64,000 nt of DNA from Acetilactobacillus jinshanensis (GCF_004359375.1 NZ_CP034726.1:1240001-1304000); one strand, 5' to 3'; shown: positions 1 through 8,584, counted from the first letter of the stretch. Notes: generated by a model from the sequence alone, not told the origin. Program-made: numbers and translations.

Positions 1-25
1 TTTGAGTTGATTTAATTTCTTTCAT
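1..25 (-). CDS. 5' end of a divergent gene, probably TrmH-family RNA methyltransferase (partial)
   Basis: The complement of positions 23-25 is an ATG preceded by an AGGTGA Shine-Dalgarno-like stretch. The eight readable residues are MKEIKSTQ. In lactobacilli a TrmH-family rRNA methyltransferase is commonly divergent from acyP-yidC, and such proteins often start with a similar Glu-Ile-x-Ser/Thr-x-Gln/Asn stretch. The identity therefore rests on context and eight residues only; the rest lies outside the window. Confidence 0.4.
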
Positions 26-93
26 GTATTAATGTCACCTAACATCTTTTAGCTTACCATACAATATATCCATTTAGCCACTCAGAGATTTGT

Positions 94-99
94 TATAAT
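94..99 (+). promoter_or_regulatory. Extended -10 promoter upstream of acyP-yidC
   Basis: TATAAT at 94-99 is preceded by TG one base upstream (TGTTATAAT), an extended -10 element. No good -35 box is visible. An AGGAGGT ribosome binding site follows at about 120-126, before the acyP ATG at 137. Confidence 0.55.
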
Positions 100-136
100 T
101 AAGTTGATTTACTTTTATAAGGAGGTCGTCCGTAAC

Positions 137-407
137 ATGTTAAAAACAGTTCGAATGATCGTCAGTGGGCGTGTCCAAGGTGTTGGCTTCCGATGGGCTG
201 CTAAGCAAGTTGCCGATGATTTAGGCAACCGGCTACGTCATCAATTTAATTGATGGTACCGTGAAAATCATCGCTCAGGCTCAACCATTAGCCATGAAGC
301 GTTTTATCGCAGCCGTTAAAAGATCACCGACACCCTACGGACACGTTTCACATGTAGACATCGAGCCAATTACGGACCGTAATTACAAATTCTTTGGCGT
401 TAAATAA
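137..407 (+). pseudogene. acyP: Acylphosphatase, frameshifted
   Basis: Acylphosphatase hydrolyses acyl phosphates. The ATG at 137 follows a strong AGGAGGT site. The first frame gives MLKTVRMIVSGRVQGVGFRW, the family signature with the catalytic Arg, then after about 29 residues runs to a stop near 252. The rest of the family sequence (TGYVINLIDGTVKI and onward to FFGVK at the stop 405-407) continues in another frame from about position 226. A two-base loss in an original Gly-Ile-Thr-Gly stretch explains this exactly. It lies directly before yidC, its usual neighbour. Either a recent pseudogene or a sequence error; programmed frameshifting is unlikely because no slippery site is visible. Confidence 0.85.
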
Positions 408-442
408 CGTTAATTATACACTACATTAGGAGGATTTACTTA

Positions 443-1381
443 ATGAAAAAAAATATCAAACACCTTAGCGTCCTGGCAATGTTAGGCGGCTTAATGCCAC
501 TGCTAACCGGTTGTGTTAGAACCACTTCCAGTGGCAAGCCATACGGTTTTGTATATGATTACTTAGCCGTTCCTGGTCAGAAAGTTATGAACCTAATCGC
601 CCAATACGTTGGCAGTTATGGTTTGGCCATTATTGTCTTGACCGTAATCGTCAGATTAGTCTTAATGCCGTTAATGATCAGTCAGATGAAAAAGATGACC
701 GTTCAGCAGGAAAAGATCAGTTTTATTCAGCCTCAGTTAAAGGCTATTCAAAATAAGCTTCGCCACGCTAGAGATCCTCAAGATCGTATGGCTGCCAACC
801 AAGAAATGATGGCCTTATACCGAAACAACGGCATTAGTATGGTGGGTGGAATTGGTTGCTTACCGTTACTAATTCAATTGCCAATCTTTGCCGCACTATA
901 CGCAGCTATCCGTTATTCACCAGAATTAGCCCACACCACGTTTATGGGAATTAGCTTGGGTCAGAAGAGTATTTTACTTGCTGTCCTGTCATTCCTAATC
1001 TATGTCCTTCAGGCTTACATCTCTTTAATTGGAATCCCTGAATCACAGAAAAAGCAGATGAAGATGATGATGTTATTTAACCCAGTTATGATTTTGATCG
1101 TAACCTTTAGTTCACCAGCTGGATTAGGTCTTTACTTCTTCATCGGTGGAATCTTTGCTTGTATCCAGACGTTGATCATTAACCTGTACCGTCCACGAAT
1201 TAGACGTAAAGTTGTTGCTTACGCCAAAGCTCATCCGGTTAAACCCGTTAAGGTTACGCCTAATCATTCCGCTCAACCGACAACGACTGGTAATGGTTCA
1301 TCTAATAATGATCCAACACTTGCCAAGATCCACGAATTAAATCGTGAACACAATCAAGCTATGAAAAATCATAATAAGTAA
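443..1381 (+). CDS. yidC: Membrane protein insertase YidC/Oxa1 family (lipoprotein type)
   Basis: This inserts membrane proteins, alone or with the Sec translocase. The 312-residue protein starts with a signal peptide ending in a lipobox (Leu-Thr-Gly-Cys, Cys24), as in Gram-positive YidC/SpoIIIJ. Five membrane segments follow. The first mature one holds Arg71, the positive charge of the hydrophilic groove, followed by a charged cytoplasmic loop at about 80-125. The C-terminal tail is Lys/Asn rich. The start is supported by AGGAGG at about 429. It probably shares the promoter of the broken acyP, and a strong terminator follows. Many lactobacilli have a second yidC elsewhere. Confidence 0.95.
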   Translation: MKKNIKHLSVLAMLGGLMPLLTGCVRTTSSGKPYGFVYDYLAVPGQKVMNLIAQYVGSYGLAIIVLTVIVRLVLMPLMISQMKKMTVQQEKISFIQPQLKAIQNKLRHARDPQDRMAANQEMMALYRNNGISMVGGIGCLPLLIQLPIFAALYAAIRYSPELAHTTFMGISLGQKSILLAVLSFLIYVLQAYISLIGIPESQKKQMKMMMLFNPVMILIVTFSSPAGLGLYFFIGGIFACIQTLIINLYRPRIRRKVVAYAKAHPVKPVKVTPNHSAQPTTTGNGSSNNDPTLAKIHELNREHNQAMKNHNK

Positions 1382-1402
1382 AACAATTTATATAATATTT
1401 AA

Positions 1403-1437
1403 GGGCAACTAAAATAATTATTTTAGTTGCCCTTTTT
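1403..1437 (+). terminator. Intrinsic terminator after yidC
   Basis: GGGCAACTAAAAT pairs perfectly with ATTTTAGTTGCCC around a short loop, followed by a T run. Confidence 0.9.
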
Positions 1438-1458
1438 AGTTACCCAAATTAGGTAAAA

Positions 1459-1489
1459 CAAAAAAGCCCACAGAATCCTAGGCATTCTG
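1459..1489 (-). terminator. Probable terminator after rpmF
   Basis: CAGAAT at 1471-1476 pairs with ATTCTG at 1484-1489. On the minus strand this is followed by GTGGGCTTTTTTG. It ends the yceD-rpmF transcript and lies tail to tail with the yidC terminator. Confidence 0.6.
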
Positions 1490-1515
1490 AAAGCTTCTTT
1501 CTCGAGAAATTTAAT

Positions 1516-1692
1516 TTACTTTTTGTTAATGATTTCTTTGCCATCATAGTAGCCACAGTTAGGGCATACAAAATGAGGCTTACGTAAAGCACCGCAGTTA
1601 GGGCATGGGCTTAAGCCAGGCATGTGTAACTTGATGTTAGTACGACGCAAACGCTTACGTTCTTTAGAAGTTTTTCGTGGTGATACTGCCAT
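1516..1692 (-). CDS. rpmF: 50S ribosomal protein L32
   Basis: A 58-residue protein starting MAVSPRKTSKERKRLRRTN, the classic L32 N terminus. Two Cys pairs (CPNCG at 30-34 and CPNCG at 43-47) form a zinc ribbon, so this is the zinc-binding form of L32. An AGGAGGT site sits just upstream of the ATG at 1692. It follows the yceD gene, the conserved yceD-rpmF pairing found across bacteria that links rRNA accumulation with L32. Confidence 0.95.
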   Translation of the reverse strand: MAVSPRKTSKERKRLRRTNIKLHMPGLSPCPNCGALRKPHFVCPNCGYYDGKEIINKK

Positions 1693-1750
1693 CGTTTAGC
1701 ACCTCCTTCTGCTTAAAAAATATCCACTAGTGAAACTTTTTAAGCCTTGC

Positions 1751-2317
1751 TCATTTCTTTTTATTATTTTTAGAAAAATAATATTTCAATTTAGCAAGAC
1801 GTGGATCAACTTTTTGATGGCCTGCCGTCTTTGGATGTTCATATTGATCCTCTGAAATAACGCTCCAACCATTCCCTTTGGGCATGATGTGATCACGTTT
1901 TTCTTTTGGCGACAAAACCTTAGTCGGAATTTGAAGAATAATATTATCAATGATTGACTTTTCAAAGTCAATTTCATTATTTTGATCAGGAGTTAAAACC
2001 GTATCCCCTTCGGGATGTTCCTGTAAATACGGCTTGATGTCAGACTTAGTCTTGACATAAATTTCTTTATAATGGAAATTTAACGGCAGTTTTACGGGAA
2101 CTAACGATCGGCTCGATGGAACTACTAATGAACAGTTAACCTGAGCCTTTACGACCACTTTATCAAAATCATATTTAACTAGACCGTTAACTTTAACGGG
2201 ACTAGCAGATAAAATTTCATCAGAATCTCTTGAAACTAACTGATGCGATAAAGCCATCGTTCTATGAATATGAATCGGTTCATCCAACGTTGATAAGCGT
2301 TGCCAAGACCACTTCAT
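1751..2317 (-). CDS. yceD: YceD family protein (DUF177), 23S rRNA accumulation factor
   Basis: This belongs to the DUF177/YceD family, which in other bacteria is needed for normal 23S rRNA accumulation. At 188 residues it has family length. It starts MKWSWQRLSTLDEPIHIHR, followed by a beta-rich core with a single Cys (VNCSLV) where many relatives have more. The C terminus is basic (KYYFSKNNKKK). It lies immediately upstream of rpmF, the diagnostic neighbour. Confidence 0.85.
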   Translation of the reverse strand: MKWSWQRLSTLDEPIHIHRTMALSHQLVSRDSDEILSASPVKVNGLVKYDFDKVVVKAQVNCSLVVPSSRSLVPVKLPLNFHYKEIYVKTKSDIKPYLQEHPEGDTVLTPDQNNEIDFEKSIIDNIILQIPTKVLSPKEKRDHIMPKGNGWSVISEDQYEHPKTAGHQKVDPRLAKLKYYFSKNNKKK

Positions 2318-2392
2318 TACTAATCATCCCAATTCGACAAGGATAATTATAACCTATCGTCAAATTAGATGTCAAGGTGATTTCCTTGATAC

Positions 2393-3532
2393 CTATTTGA
2401 TTATCGGGTGTTGATACAAGTCTTCATAATGATGAGATTCCATTTGAAAAAGCATCCCTGCTCTAAAATCCCATTCAAGATATTTGTTTAACGCATCCTT
2501 AGTGACGTTCGTGATAATAGGTACCATAACCTGTTTCTTAATCTGATTTAAGTACTGACGGCCCTTTTTATCAAAGCCCAGGATCCTTAAATACGATTCT
2601 GTTTTTATCGATTTCCAATCAGTTTTAGTTAAACCGATTAGAACATAAAAACATAATCGCAGAAGTGTTGAATAAGTATACCGTTTCGTTTTAATGAACT
2701 GAATAAATTCTTTAAAGGTCTTGGATTGAATAGCACCCTGCTTTAAACGATGCTCAAGGCCCTCTCGCATTTCATAAATCGATTGTAAATCAGCCAATGA
2801 CGACTCAATAATCCGGTAACGTAATAGTGGCCAAAAAGTGTTCCAATTAAACCATGGTTGCTGCATCAATTCGATGCTGGATTTTGGCATCCACTGGCTT
2901 ACTGAATTTAAATTATGGTCATTAAATAACGATCGACGAATGACCGCTGAACTAACATATTTAGAACTTTGTTCAGCAACCTTATCATTATGACCAGACG
3001 AACGTAATATCGGTTTCAACTTAAATGAGGCCTCTAAACTACGCTTTGCTCGGGCGTAATTTAACGCCAATAAATCATTGGGACCGGTAATTTTTAATCC
3101 CGTTTGTTGATAAAAATTCTGACGGATTAACGTTGCGTAAGTAGCTCGGTAATTCTGAAAAGCCTGATGATCACTACTGACCTTAATCTGAGCCAAATGA
3201 TCAAAATCCCAATTCGAATGCTCGCACCCAAACGCTAACCACTGACAATCAAGTTGCTTGACTAACTTAACGGCTTGAAAAGCAAAAATGTCAGCCGGTT
3301 GAACAACAAACTGAACTGGTAACTCAATCACTAAATCAGCACCAGCAGCTAACGCCATTTGGGTTCGCTGCCATTTATCAACGATTGCTGGAATTCCACG
3401 CTGAACCCAATTGCCACTCATTACCACCACCACTAAATCGGCATTGGTAGTTTGTTGAGCCCGTTTAATTAAGTAACGATGTCCATTATGGAGTGGATTA
3501 AATTCAGCAATAATCCCAACGGCATTCAGCAT
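2393..3532 (-). CDS. tmcAL: tRNA(Met) cytidine acetate ligase TmcAL
   Basis: TmcAL makes N4-acetylcytidine at the wobble C34 of elongator tRNA-Met using acetate and ATP. The nucleotidyltransferase signature is at the N terminus: IIAEFNPLHNGH with HxGH at residues 15-18. The 379-residue length matches YlbM-type proteins. It is the last gene of the minus-strand yqeG-to-tmcAL operon, with six bases between rsfS and its ATG. The elongator tRNA-Met (CAT) substrate is probably the gene at 63725-63798. Confidence 0.92.
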   Translation of the reverse strand: MLNAVGIIAEFNPLHNGHRYLIKRAQQTTNADLVVVVMSGNWVQRGIPAIVDKWQRTQMALAAGADLVIELPVQFVVQPADIFAFQAVKLVKQLDCQWLAFGCEHSNWDFDHLAQIKVSSDHQAFQNYRATYATLIRQNFYQQTGLKITGPNDLLALNYARAKRSLEASFKLKPILRSSGHNDKVAEQSSKYVSSAVIRRSLFNDHNLNSVSQWMPKSSIELMQQPWFNWNTFWPLLRYRIIESSLADLQSIYEMREGLEHRLKQGAIQSKTFKEFIQFIKTKRYTYSTLLRLCFYVLIGLTKTDWKSIKTESYLRILGFDKKGRQYLNQIKKQVMVPIITNVTKDALNKYLEWDFRAGMLFQMESHHYEDLYQHPIIK

Positions 3533-3538
3533 GGTTAA

Positions 3539-3895
3539 TTACTTTTCCCACTTGCTAACGTCAACGTTAGGTGCATCGGACCATAACTTTTCTAAATCAT
3601 AGAAGTCACGGGTTTCATGCTTGAAGACATGAACGATTACACCACCTAAATCGATTAAGATCCATTTGGCGGTGCTCATCCCTTCAACATCTAAAACGTC
3701 AACGTGGTTCTTTTTGCTTTGATCAATGACTGAATTAGCAATGGCCTTAACCTGACGTGAATTCGATGCGTCCATGATTACAAAGTAGTCGGCTAAAACA
3801 CCGATCTTACGCATGTTTAAAGCAACGATGTTATGGGCTCGCTTATCAGAAGCCGATTTAACGACTAACTTTAAAATTTCATCACTGTTACTCAT
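3539..3895 (-). CDS. rsfS: Ribosomal silencing factor RsfS
   Basis: RsfS binds L14 on the 50S subunit and blocks subunit joining when nutrients are short. The 118-residue protein has the family core: ADYFVIMDASNSRQVKAIAN and the C-terminal GVIVHVFKHETRDFYDLEKLW. It sits between yqeK and tmcAL, the usual place in Firmicutes, with a GGAGGAATATC ribosome binding site. Confidence 0.95.
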   Translation of the reverse strand: MSNSDEILKLVVKSASDKRAHNIVALNMRKIGVLADYFVIMDASNSRQVKAIANSVIDQSKKNHVDVLDVEGMSTAKWILIDLGGVIVHVFKHETRDFYDLEKLWSDAPNVDVSKWEK

Positions 3896-3906
3896 GATAT
3901 TCCTCC

Positions 3907-4521
3907 TTATTTAACTCCGGAACCGGGAACCCAGGCGTTATAAGTATCTAACGTCTTCGGGAACACATTCTGATTATTCTGGATTAAGTATTCTAACGTA
4001 TGCTTGGTCTGGTAAGCAACACCCTTCTGTAAATTCTTAAAGGTGATCTTACGAGCTAAATCAACGCCAGGGAAGTCTCGACCCATTTCAATATAATCAG
4101 CCATGTAAACGATCTGCTGGAGTTTAGTCATGTATCGATTACCAACGGTGTGGTACTTAACGGCGTCTAGAATTTCGGCATCATTAATACCCAGTTCATT
4201 TTGAACAAAGTGCCAACCGACCATTCCATGCCAGATCGGGTTGCCATACTGAAGTAAAATGGGATCCATCTTATATTTCTTGATGGCTTTAATAAAGTCC
4301 TTTGCCGGACGCTGTTTGGCATAATCATGAACCAATCCAGCAATACCAGCTCTTTCAGGATCCACACCATACATTTTGGCTAATTTAATGGACATCTGTT
4401 CAACTCGTTGACAATGTTCAAAACGTGGCTTACGTAAAGCATGAGCCATTTTCTTTAATAATTCATCACGACTATTATTCGGAACTAAATTTTCGTGATA
4501 TTTTAAAATAACCTTAGTGAT
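3907..4521 (-). CDS. yqeK: HD-domain hydrolase YqeK (symmetrical diadenosine tetraphosphatase)
   Basis: The HD-domain YqeK family cleaves Ap4A to ADP. From the first ATG (4449) the protein has 180 residues with the metal motif GLVHDYAKQ (His41-Asp42) and His12. The conserved frame continues upstream of that ATG for 24 codons (KYHENLVPNNSRDELLKKMAH), matching the normal YqeK N terminus. No ATG, GTG or TTG occurs there. A GGAG site inside the end of nadD (about 4532-4535) sits 10 bases before an in-frame ATC at 4519-4521, which overlaps the nadD stop and would give a family-length protein of 204 residues. I place the start there tentatively; the internal ATG at 4449 is the conventional alternative. 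Confidence 0.85.
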   Translation of the reverse strand: MTKVILKYHENLVPNNSRDELLKKMAHALRKPRFEHCQRVEQMSIKLAKMYGVDPERAGIAGLVHDYAKQRPAKDFIKAIKKYKMDPILLQYGNPIWHGMVGWHFVQNELGINDAEILDAVKYHTVGNRYMTKLQQIVYMADYIEMGRDFPGVDLARKITFKNLQKGVAYQTKHTLEYLIQNNQNVFPKTLDTYNAWVPGSGVK

Positions 4522-5155
4522 AAAGCTGGTGCTCCTTTATATATTTACGAACTGAATCCGGAACTAAGTAACGGATTGATTGGCCCTGATGAATATAACG
4601 TCTAATTAACGTTGACGAAATATCAACGTAGGGTACGTCAACCCAGATCACCGGATATAAGTTAGACTTCACTGGATAACCGGCACGCTTAACTCCGACA
4701 AAATGAACTAAGTGCAACAAATCATTGATCCGGTACCATTTTGGTAAATAGGCCACCATGTCACCACCGATAATGAAGAAGTATTCATTCTCGGGATGTT
4801 CATGAGTTAACTTCAGCATCGTGTCGTAAGAATAACTGGTTCCACCACGACGAAGCTCTTCTGTTTCTAAATAGAAACGGGGGTTGGACCGAATCGCTAA
4901 TTTAATCATATTAGCTCGATCCCGGCCATCAATCGCGAATTTACGGTCAACGTGTGGCGGATTAGCATCTGGCATAAACGCAACCCGATCAAGACCCAGC
5001 TGCGTCATAACCTGATCAGCGATCAATAAGTGGGCGTTATGAATCGGGTTGAACGTCCCACCCATAATTCCGATTCGGTGTTTCGGAATGTCTTTAACGG
5101 TTTCACTTAATTCTTTAATCTTGGGCGTGACGGACGTCCGTGCAGTTCGTTTCAT
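4514..5155 (-). CDS. nadD: Nicotinate-nucleotide adenylyltransferase
   Basis: This joins NaMN and ATP to give deamido-NAD. The 213-residue protein has the adenylyltransferase motif GGTFNPIHNAH at 32-42 and the C-terminal SSTLIRR motif. The roughly 25-residue extension before the first beta strand is typical of lactobacilli. Its 3' end carries the ribosome binding site of yqeK and overlaps that gene's extended frame. Confidence 0.95.
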   Translation of the reverse strand: MKRTARTSVTPKIKELSETVKDIPKHRIGIMGGTFNPIHNAHLLIADQVMTQLGLDRVAFMPDANPPHVDRKFAIDGRDRANMIKLAIRSNPRFYLETEELRRGGTSYSYDTMLKLTHEHPENEYFFIIGGDMVAYLPKWYRINDLLHLVHFVGVKRAGYPVKSNLYPVIWVDVPYVDISSTLIRRYIHQGQSIRYLVPDSVRKYIKEHQLYH

Positions 5156-5166
5156 ATTAATTACCT

Positions 5167-5478
5167 CTAAATATTAGCAACGATCTTAGACAGTTTCTGA
5201 TATTTAGCTAACTTAGCAGGCTTAAATAATACTAACGTTTTACCTAATTCCTGAACGACGTCAATTGAACTGTGGCCTTCAATATATTTCTTAACGTCGC
5301 TAGTGTCTTCGCCAGAATTAGGAAGAACTTTGATCTTAATTAATTCCCGCTTATCCAAGGCTTTAATTAATTCATTTAACCACGTTTGGGTCATGCCCTG
5401 TTTACCAACGGAAAAGATTGCTCGCATCTGATTAGCACGAGCTCGTAAATAACGTTTTTGTTTACCACGTAAATGCAT
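5167..5478 (-). CDS. yhbY: YhbY family CRM-domain RNA-binding protein
   Basis: A single CRM domain of 103 residues, starting with LRGKQKRYLRARANQMRAIF and containing the GxxG-type loop (VGKQGMT). The family associates with pre-50S ribosomes. It lies between yqeH and nadD, the conserved position. Confidence 0.92.
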   Translation of the reverse strand: MHLRGKQKRYLRARANQMRAIFSVGKQGMTQTWLNELIKALDKRELIKIKVLPNSGEDTSDVKKYIEGHSSIDVVQELGKTLVLFKPAKLAKYQKLSKIVANI

Positions 5479-5493
5479 ATTGGTACCTCTTAT

Positions 5494-6618
5494 CTATATC
5501 ATTGCTCGACGAATCATAACAGCAACACCTTTAGGTGCCCAGCCGTCAATCACGATGTTGGCGGGAATGGTAATCCAACCTAATCCCGCAATTACTAGAT
5601 CACTCCGGTATGTCGTCTTAAATTGATGATGAATTAATGGCGGAAAATCTTTAATGTACTTATGACTAGGCGGTGTTAATAATTCACCAACGTGTCGTTT
5701 ATAAAATTCATCAGCATTGGATAACTTAGTTCGATGAACCAGTAACTTATTATAAACGTAAACGGTTACTGGACACTTATCACGACCCTTTAAATAGTCA
5801 AAACGACCTAAGCCACCCATAAAAATGGTTTGCCCCGGATTCAACTGATATTCACGAGGCTTGATTCTTTTTTTCGGTGCAGCGACCTTTAGATCATTAC
5901 CCTTTAAATAATGCGTAATTTGAGTATTGTGAATAATTCCTGGCGTATCAATCAGATGGTGACCATCAGATAACGGGATTTTAATCTGATCCAACGTCGT
6001 TCCTGGAAAACGGGACGTGGTGATTAATTCACGCATCCCAGTATTATCACGGATAATCTGGTTAATTAACGTGGATTTACCAACGTTGGTGACTCCGACA
6101 ACATACACATCTCGACCATGACGATATTGATCAATCTTCTCCAGTAAATGATCAACCTGCTGATCCGTTTTTGCTGATACCAGTTCAACATCGACCGGAC
6201 GAATACCGGCTAAATTAGCCTGCTGACGCATCCAGTCCTCTAACTTACTTAATTTAAACGATTTTGGTAAGAGATCTGACTTGTTACCAACTAACATAAC
6301 CGGATTATTACCAGCAAAACGATTAATCCCAGGAATTAAACTTCCGTTAAAATCAAAGATATCAACCATGCATACTACTAATGCATCGGTGTTTTGAATT
6401 TGGTTTAATAATTTTAAGAAATCATCGCTGGTTAAACTAACTGGTGCAATCTGACTATAATGCCGTAATCTGAAGCAACGCTGACAATAAAATTTGCCAC
6501 TCTGTTTATTCTTTTCATACGCAGATTTCGGAATATAGCCTAGCTTATTCGGATCTTTGGTTTGAATTGGTGCACCACAACCAACACAGCGCAGTACATC
6601 ATCGTTATTCTTAGTCAT
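5494..6618 (-). CDS. yqeH: Ribosome biogenesis GTPase YqeH
   Basis: A circularly permuted GTPase required for 30S assembly. The N-terminal zinc finger has Cys11/Cys14 and Cys45/Cys48. The permuted order is visible: G4 motif GNKSD at 111-115 comes before the P loop GVTNVGKST at 175-183, then DTPG. The 374-residue length is typical. It overlaps yqeG by eight bases, so the two are translationally coupled. Confidence 0.95.
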   Translation of the reverse strand: MTKNNDDVLRCVGCGAPIQTKDPNKLGYIPKSAYEKNKQSGKFYCQRCFRLRHYSQIAPVSLTSDDFLKLLNQIQNTDALVVCMVDIFDFNGSLIPGINRFAGNNPVMLVGNKSDLLPKSFKLSKLEDWMRQQANLAGIRPVDVELVSAKTDQQVDHLLEKIDQYRHGRDVYVVGVTNVGKSTLINQIIRDNTGMRELITTSRFPGTTLDQIKIPLSDGHHLIDTPGIIHNTQITHYLKGNDLKVAAPKKRIKPREYQLNPGQTIFMGGLGRFDYLKGRDKCPVTVYVYNKLLVHRTKLSNADEFYKRHVGELLTPPSHKYIKDFPPLIHHQFKTTYRSDLVIAGLGWITIPANIVIDGWAPKGVAVMIRRAMI

Positions 6619-7144
6619 TAATATCCCCCCGCCAAATCATTGTTTGACGATACTTTCGTTTTAAGATGTGAAAAATACGACGTTCAAAGAAACGATTGAT
6701 TCGGGTATTCCATTTATCAGTTTTGATCAATGGTTGAACCCAAATACTTTTTACGTGGGCATTATGTGCAGCCCAAATATCAGTCATTAACTGGTCGCCA
6801 ACCATAACGACCTGCTCTTTTTTTAAATGGTATCGATGTCTAGCTCGGGTAATCCCGAACGCAGATGGCTTCATTGACCAGCTAACGAACGGTAAATTTA
6901 ACCCCTGTAAAGCTTTTGAAACTCGGTGATGAGTATTATTAGACACCACTACCAATTGAATCTGATGATGACGTAGATAGTCCGCCCAGTGCTTTAATTG
7001 AATCGTAGCGTCGGGATTATTCCACGCGATCAGTGTATTATCTAAATCTGAAAAAATGGCAGAAATGCCATGTCGTTTTAATCGAGCTGGTGAAACGTTA
7101 TAAATCGTCTTGACCATCCACGTCGGTTTGAACCAGTTAATCAT
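6611..7144 (-). CDS. yqeG: YqeG family HAD IIIA-type phosphatase
   Basis: A HAD-superfamily protein of 177 residues with motif FSDLDNTL (Asp33, Asp35) and a C-terminal MVGDQLMTDIWAA motif III/IV region. It is a predicted phosphatase, related to phosphatidylglycerophosphatase GEP4; its substrate in Firmicutes is not settled. It is the first gene of the yqeG-yqeH-yhbY-nadD-yqeK-rsfS-tmcAL operon. Confidence 0.9.
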   Translation of the reverse strand: MINWFKPTWMVKTIYNVSPARLKRHGISAIFSDLDNTLIAWNNPDATIQLKHWADYLRHHQIQLVVVSNNTHHRVSKALQGLNLPFVSWSMKPSAFGITRARHRYHLKKEQVVMVGDQLMTDIWAAHNAHVKSIWVQPLIKTDKWNTRINRFFERRIFHILKRKYRQTMIWRGDIND

Positions 7145-7173
7145 AAATTACGCCTCAAAACTACTTAAGACAA

Positions 7174-7218
7174 CAAAAAAGCTTTCACCTTAATCATAAT
7201 ACAGGCAAAAGCTTTTTT
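7174..7218 (-). terminator. Terminator of infC-rpmI-rplT
   Basis: AAAAAAGCTTT at 7175-7185 pairs with AAAGCTTTTTT at about 7208-7218, giving an A/T-flanked hairpin. On the minus strand a T run follows the stem. It could also work in the other direction. Confidence 0.6.
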
Positions 7219-7242
7219 TAATCCTTTTATAATTCTTTTAAA

Positions 7243-7596
7243 TTATAAAGATTTCTTAGCTTGTTCAGCTAAAGCGGTAAAGGATTTAGGATCACGAACT
7301 GCGATGTCAGCTAACATCTTACGGTTAATGGTAACCTTAGCAGCCTTTAAACCGTGCATGAATTTGCTGTAACTCATACCGTGCTGACGAGCTGCGGCAT
7401 TGATTCTAGCAATCCATAAACGACGGAAGTTAGCCTTGTTCTTACGACGGTCACGAAATGCGTATTCGCGTGACTTCATAACCTGGTCTTTAGCAGTCTT
7501 AAATAATGCGTGTTTAGCGCCTTGGTAGCCTTTGGCTGCCTTTAAAATGCGCTTACGACGTCGACGAGTGGTATTTCCACCTTTTACTCGTGGCAT
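7243..7596 (-). CDS. rplT: 50S ribosomal protein L20
   Basis: A 117-residue protein starting [20 protein letters not shown] with the L20 core ([20 protein letters not shown]). L20 starts 50S assembly and in Firmicutes represses its own operon through the leader RNA seen at about 8412-8584. AGGAGG precedes the ATG. Confidence 0.97.
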   Translation of the reverse strand: MPRVKGGNTTRRRRKRILKAAKGYQGAKHALFKTAKDQVMKSREYAFRDRRKNKANFRRLWIARINAAARQHGMSYSKFMHGLKAAKVTINRKMLADIAVRDPKSFTALAEQAKKSL

Positions 7597-7640
7597 TGAT
7601 AATTCCTCCTAGATATAAATCCGATCAATAACTCAAATAA

Positions 7641-7835
7641 TTAGTTATGTAACATCTTGTTGTAAGTCTTAGAAATAGTCTTGTTGGCCATTCGAGTACC
7701 CTTTAACTGACGACGCTGTTTCTTGGTCTTACCATGGAAACGGTGGCTAGTCTTGGCATGACCACACTTTAACTTACCACTGGCAGTACGCTTGAATCGT
7801 TTAGCAATGGCACGGTTAGTTTTAATCTTAGGCAT
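7641..7835 (-). CDS. rpmI: 50S ribosomal protein L35
   Basis: A 64-residue basic protein starting [20 protein letters not shown], standard for L35, within infC-rpmI-rplT. A GGGGG ribosome binding site lies just upstream. Confidence 0.96.
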   Translation of the reverse strand: MPKIKTNRAIAKRFKRTASGKLKCGHAKTSHRFHGKTKKQRRQLKGTRMANKTISKTYNKMLHN

Positions 7836-7868
7836 AATTGTAATCCCCCTTAAACTATTGATCTCAAA

Positions 7869-8411
7869 TTATTGTTTTTTCTTCATATCGATAGGTGATA
7901 ACATCAAGAACATGTTACGACCATCCATCTTAGGTTTCTGGGTTAACTTAGCAACGTCCTTTAAACCGTCGTACATCTTATTCAAGACGCCACGACCGAT
8001 TTCTTTATGGGTAATTGCTCGACCCTTAAACCAAATGGATACTCTTACTTTAGCACCCTTATGAAGAAAGCGTTTAGCTTGATTTCTTTTGGTATCAAAG
8101 TCGTTAGTATCAATGGTTGGACTTAATCGAATTTCTTTCATTCGAACGGTTCTTTGACGCTTACGGGCTTTCTTAACCTTTTTCTGTTGCTGGAAACGGA
8201 ATTTTCCGTAATTTAAAATTCTAGCAACCGGTGGCTTAGCCTGTGGTGCAACTAGTACTAAATCTAAGCCAGCGTCTTCAGCCATCTGTAAGGCTTCTTT
8301 AGTGTCTTTAATACCAACTTGTTTGCCGTTTTGATCAATCAAACGAACTTTGTAAGCTCGAATTTTCTGGTTCATAATTGTACGGCTGTTACGATATTGT
8401 CTACGTATAAT
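7869..8411 (-). CDS. infC: Translation initiation factor IF-3, probable ATT start
   Basis: IF-3 monitors start-codon choice on the 30S subunit. The first ATG (8375) gives 168 residues starting MNQKIRAYKVRLIDQNG, but no good ribosome binding site precedes it. A strong GGAGGTGG lies at about 8414-8421, and five bases downstream an in-frame ATT (8409-8411) would add 12 residues to give 180. AUU starts are well known for infC (E. coli, Geobacillus stearothermophilus) and let IF-3 repress its own translation. The C-terminal domain (MDGRNMFLMLSP) is intact. The ATT start is an inference from spacing and precedent. Confidence 0.93.
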   Translation of the reverse strand: MIRRQYRNSRTIMNQKIRAYKVRLIDQNGKQVGIKDTKEALQMAEDAGLDLVLVAPQAKPPVARILNYGKFRFQQQKKVKKARKRQRTVRMKEIRLSPTIDTNDFDTKRNQAKRFLHKGAKVRVSIWFKGRAITHKEIGRGVLNKMYDGLKDVAKLTQKPKMDGRNMFLMLSPIDMKKKQ

Positions 8412-8584
8412 TATCCACCTCCAAGAATTTCTTATAAAAAAATAGCGAGTACATAAAGTACCCGCTATTTATTAATTCTATTATTATAAACGATTAATAA
8501 GAATTAATTGAAAACGACTAGCCCGACGACCGAAGTTGTCAGGCGAGAAGCGGGAACTCCTACTTGATTTCAATCACAACATTT
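8412..8584 (-). promoter_or_regulatory. infC-rpmI-rplT leader, L20-type autoregulatory element with internal terminator
   Basis: The 5' leader of infC contains a GC-rich fold at about 8519-8560 (arms around GACGACCGAAGTTGTC) and then a strong hairpin at 8441-8470 (AATAGCG.GTAC paired with GTAC.CGCTATT) followed on the minus strand by seven T residues. A premature terminator before infC is typical of L20 leader attenuation in Firmicutes. The family assignment comes from position and structure, not from a model search. Confidence 0.75.

Noticed and set aside
7792-8064. Plus-strand frame over rpmI and infC
   Set aside because: Shadow of conserved ribosomal and IF-3 genes on the other strand.
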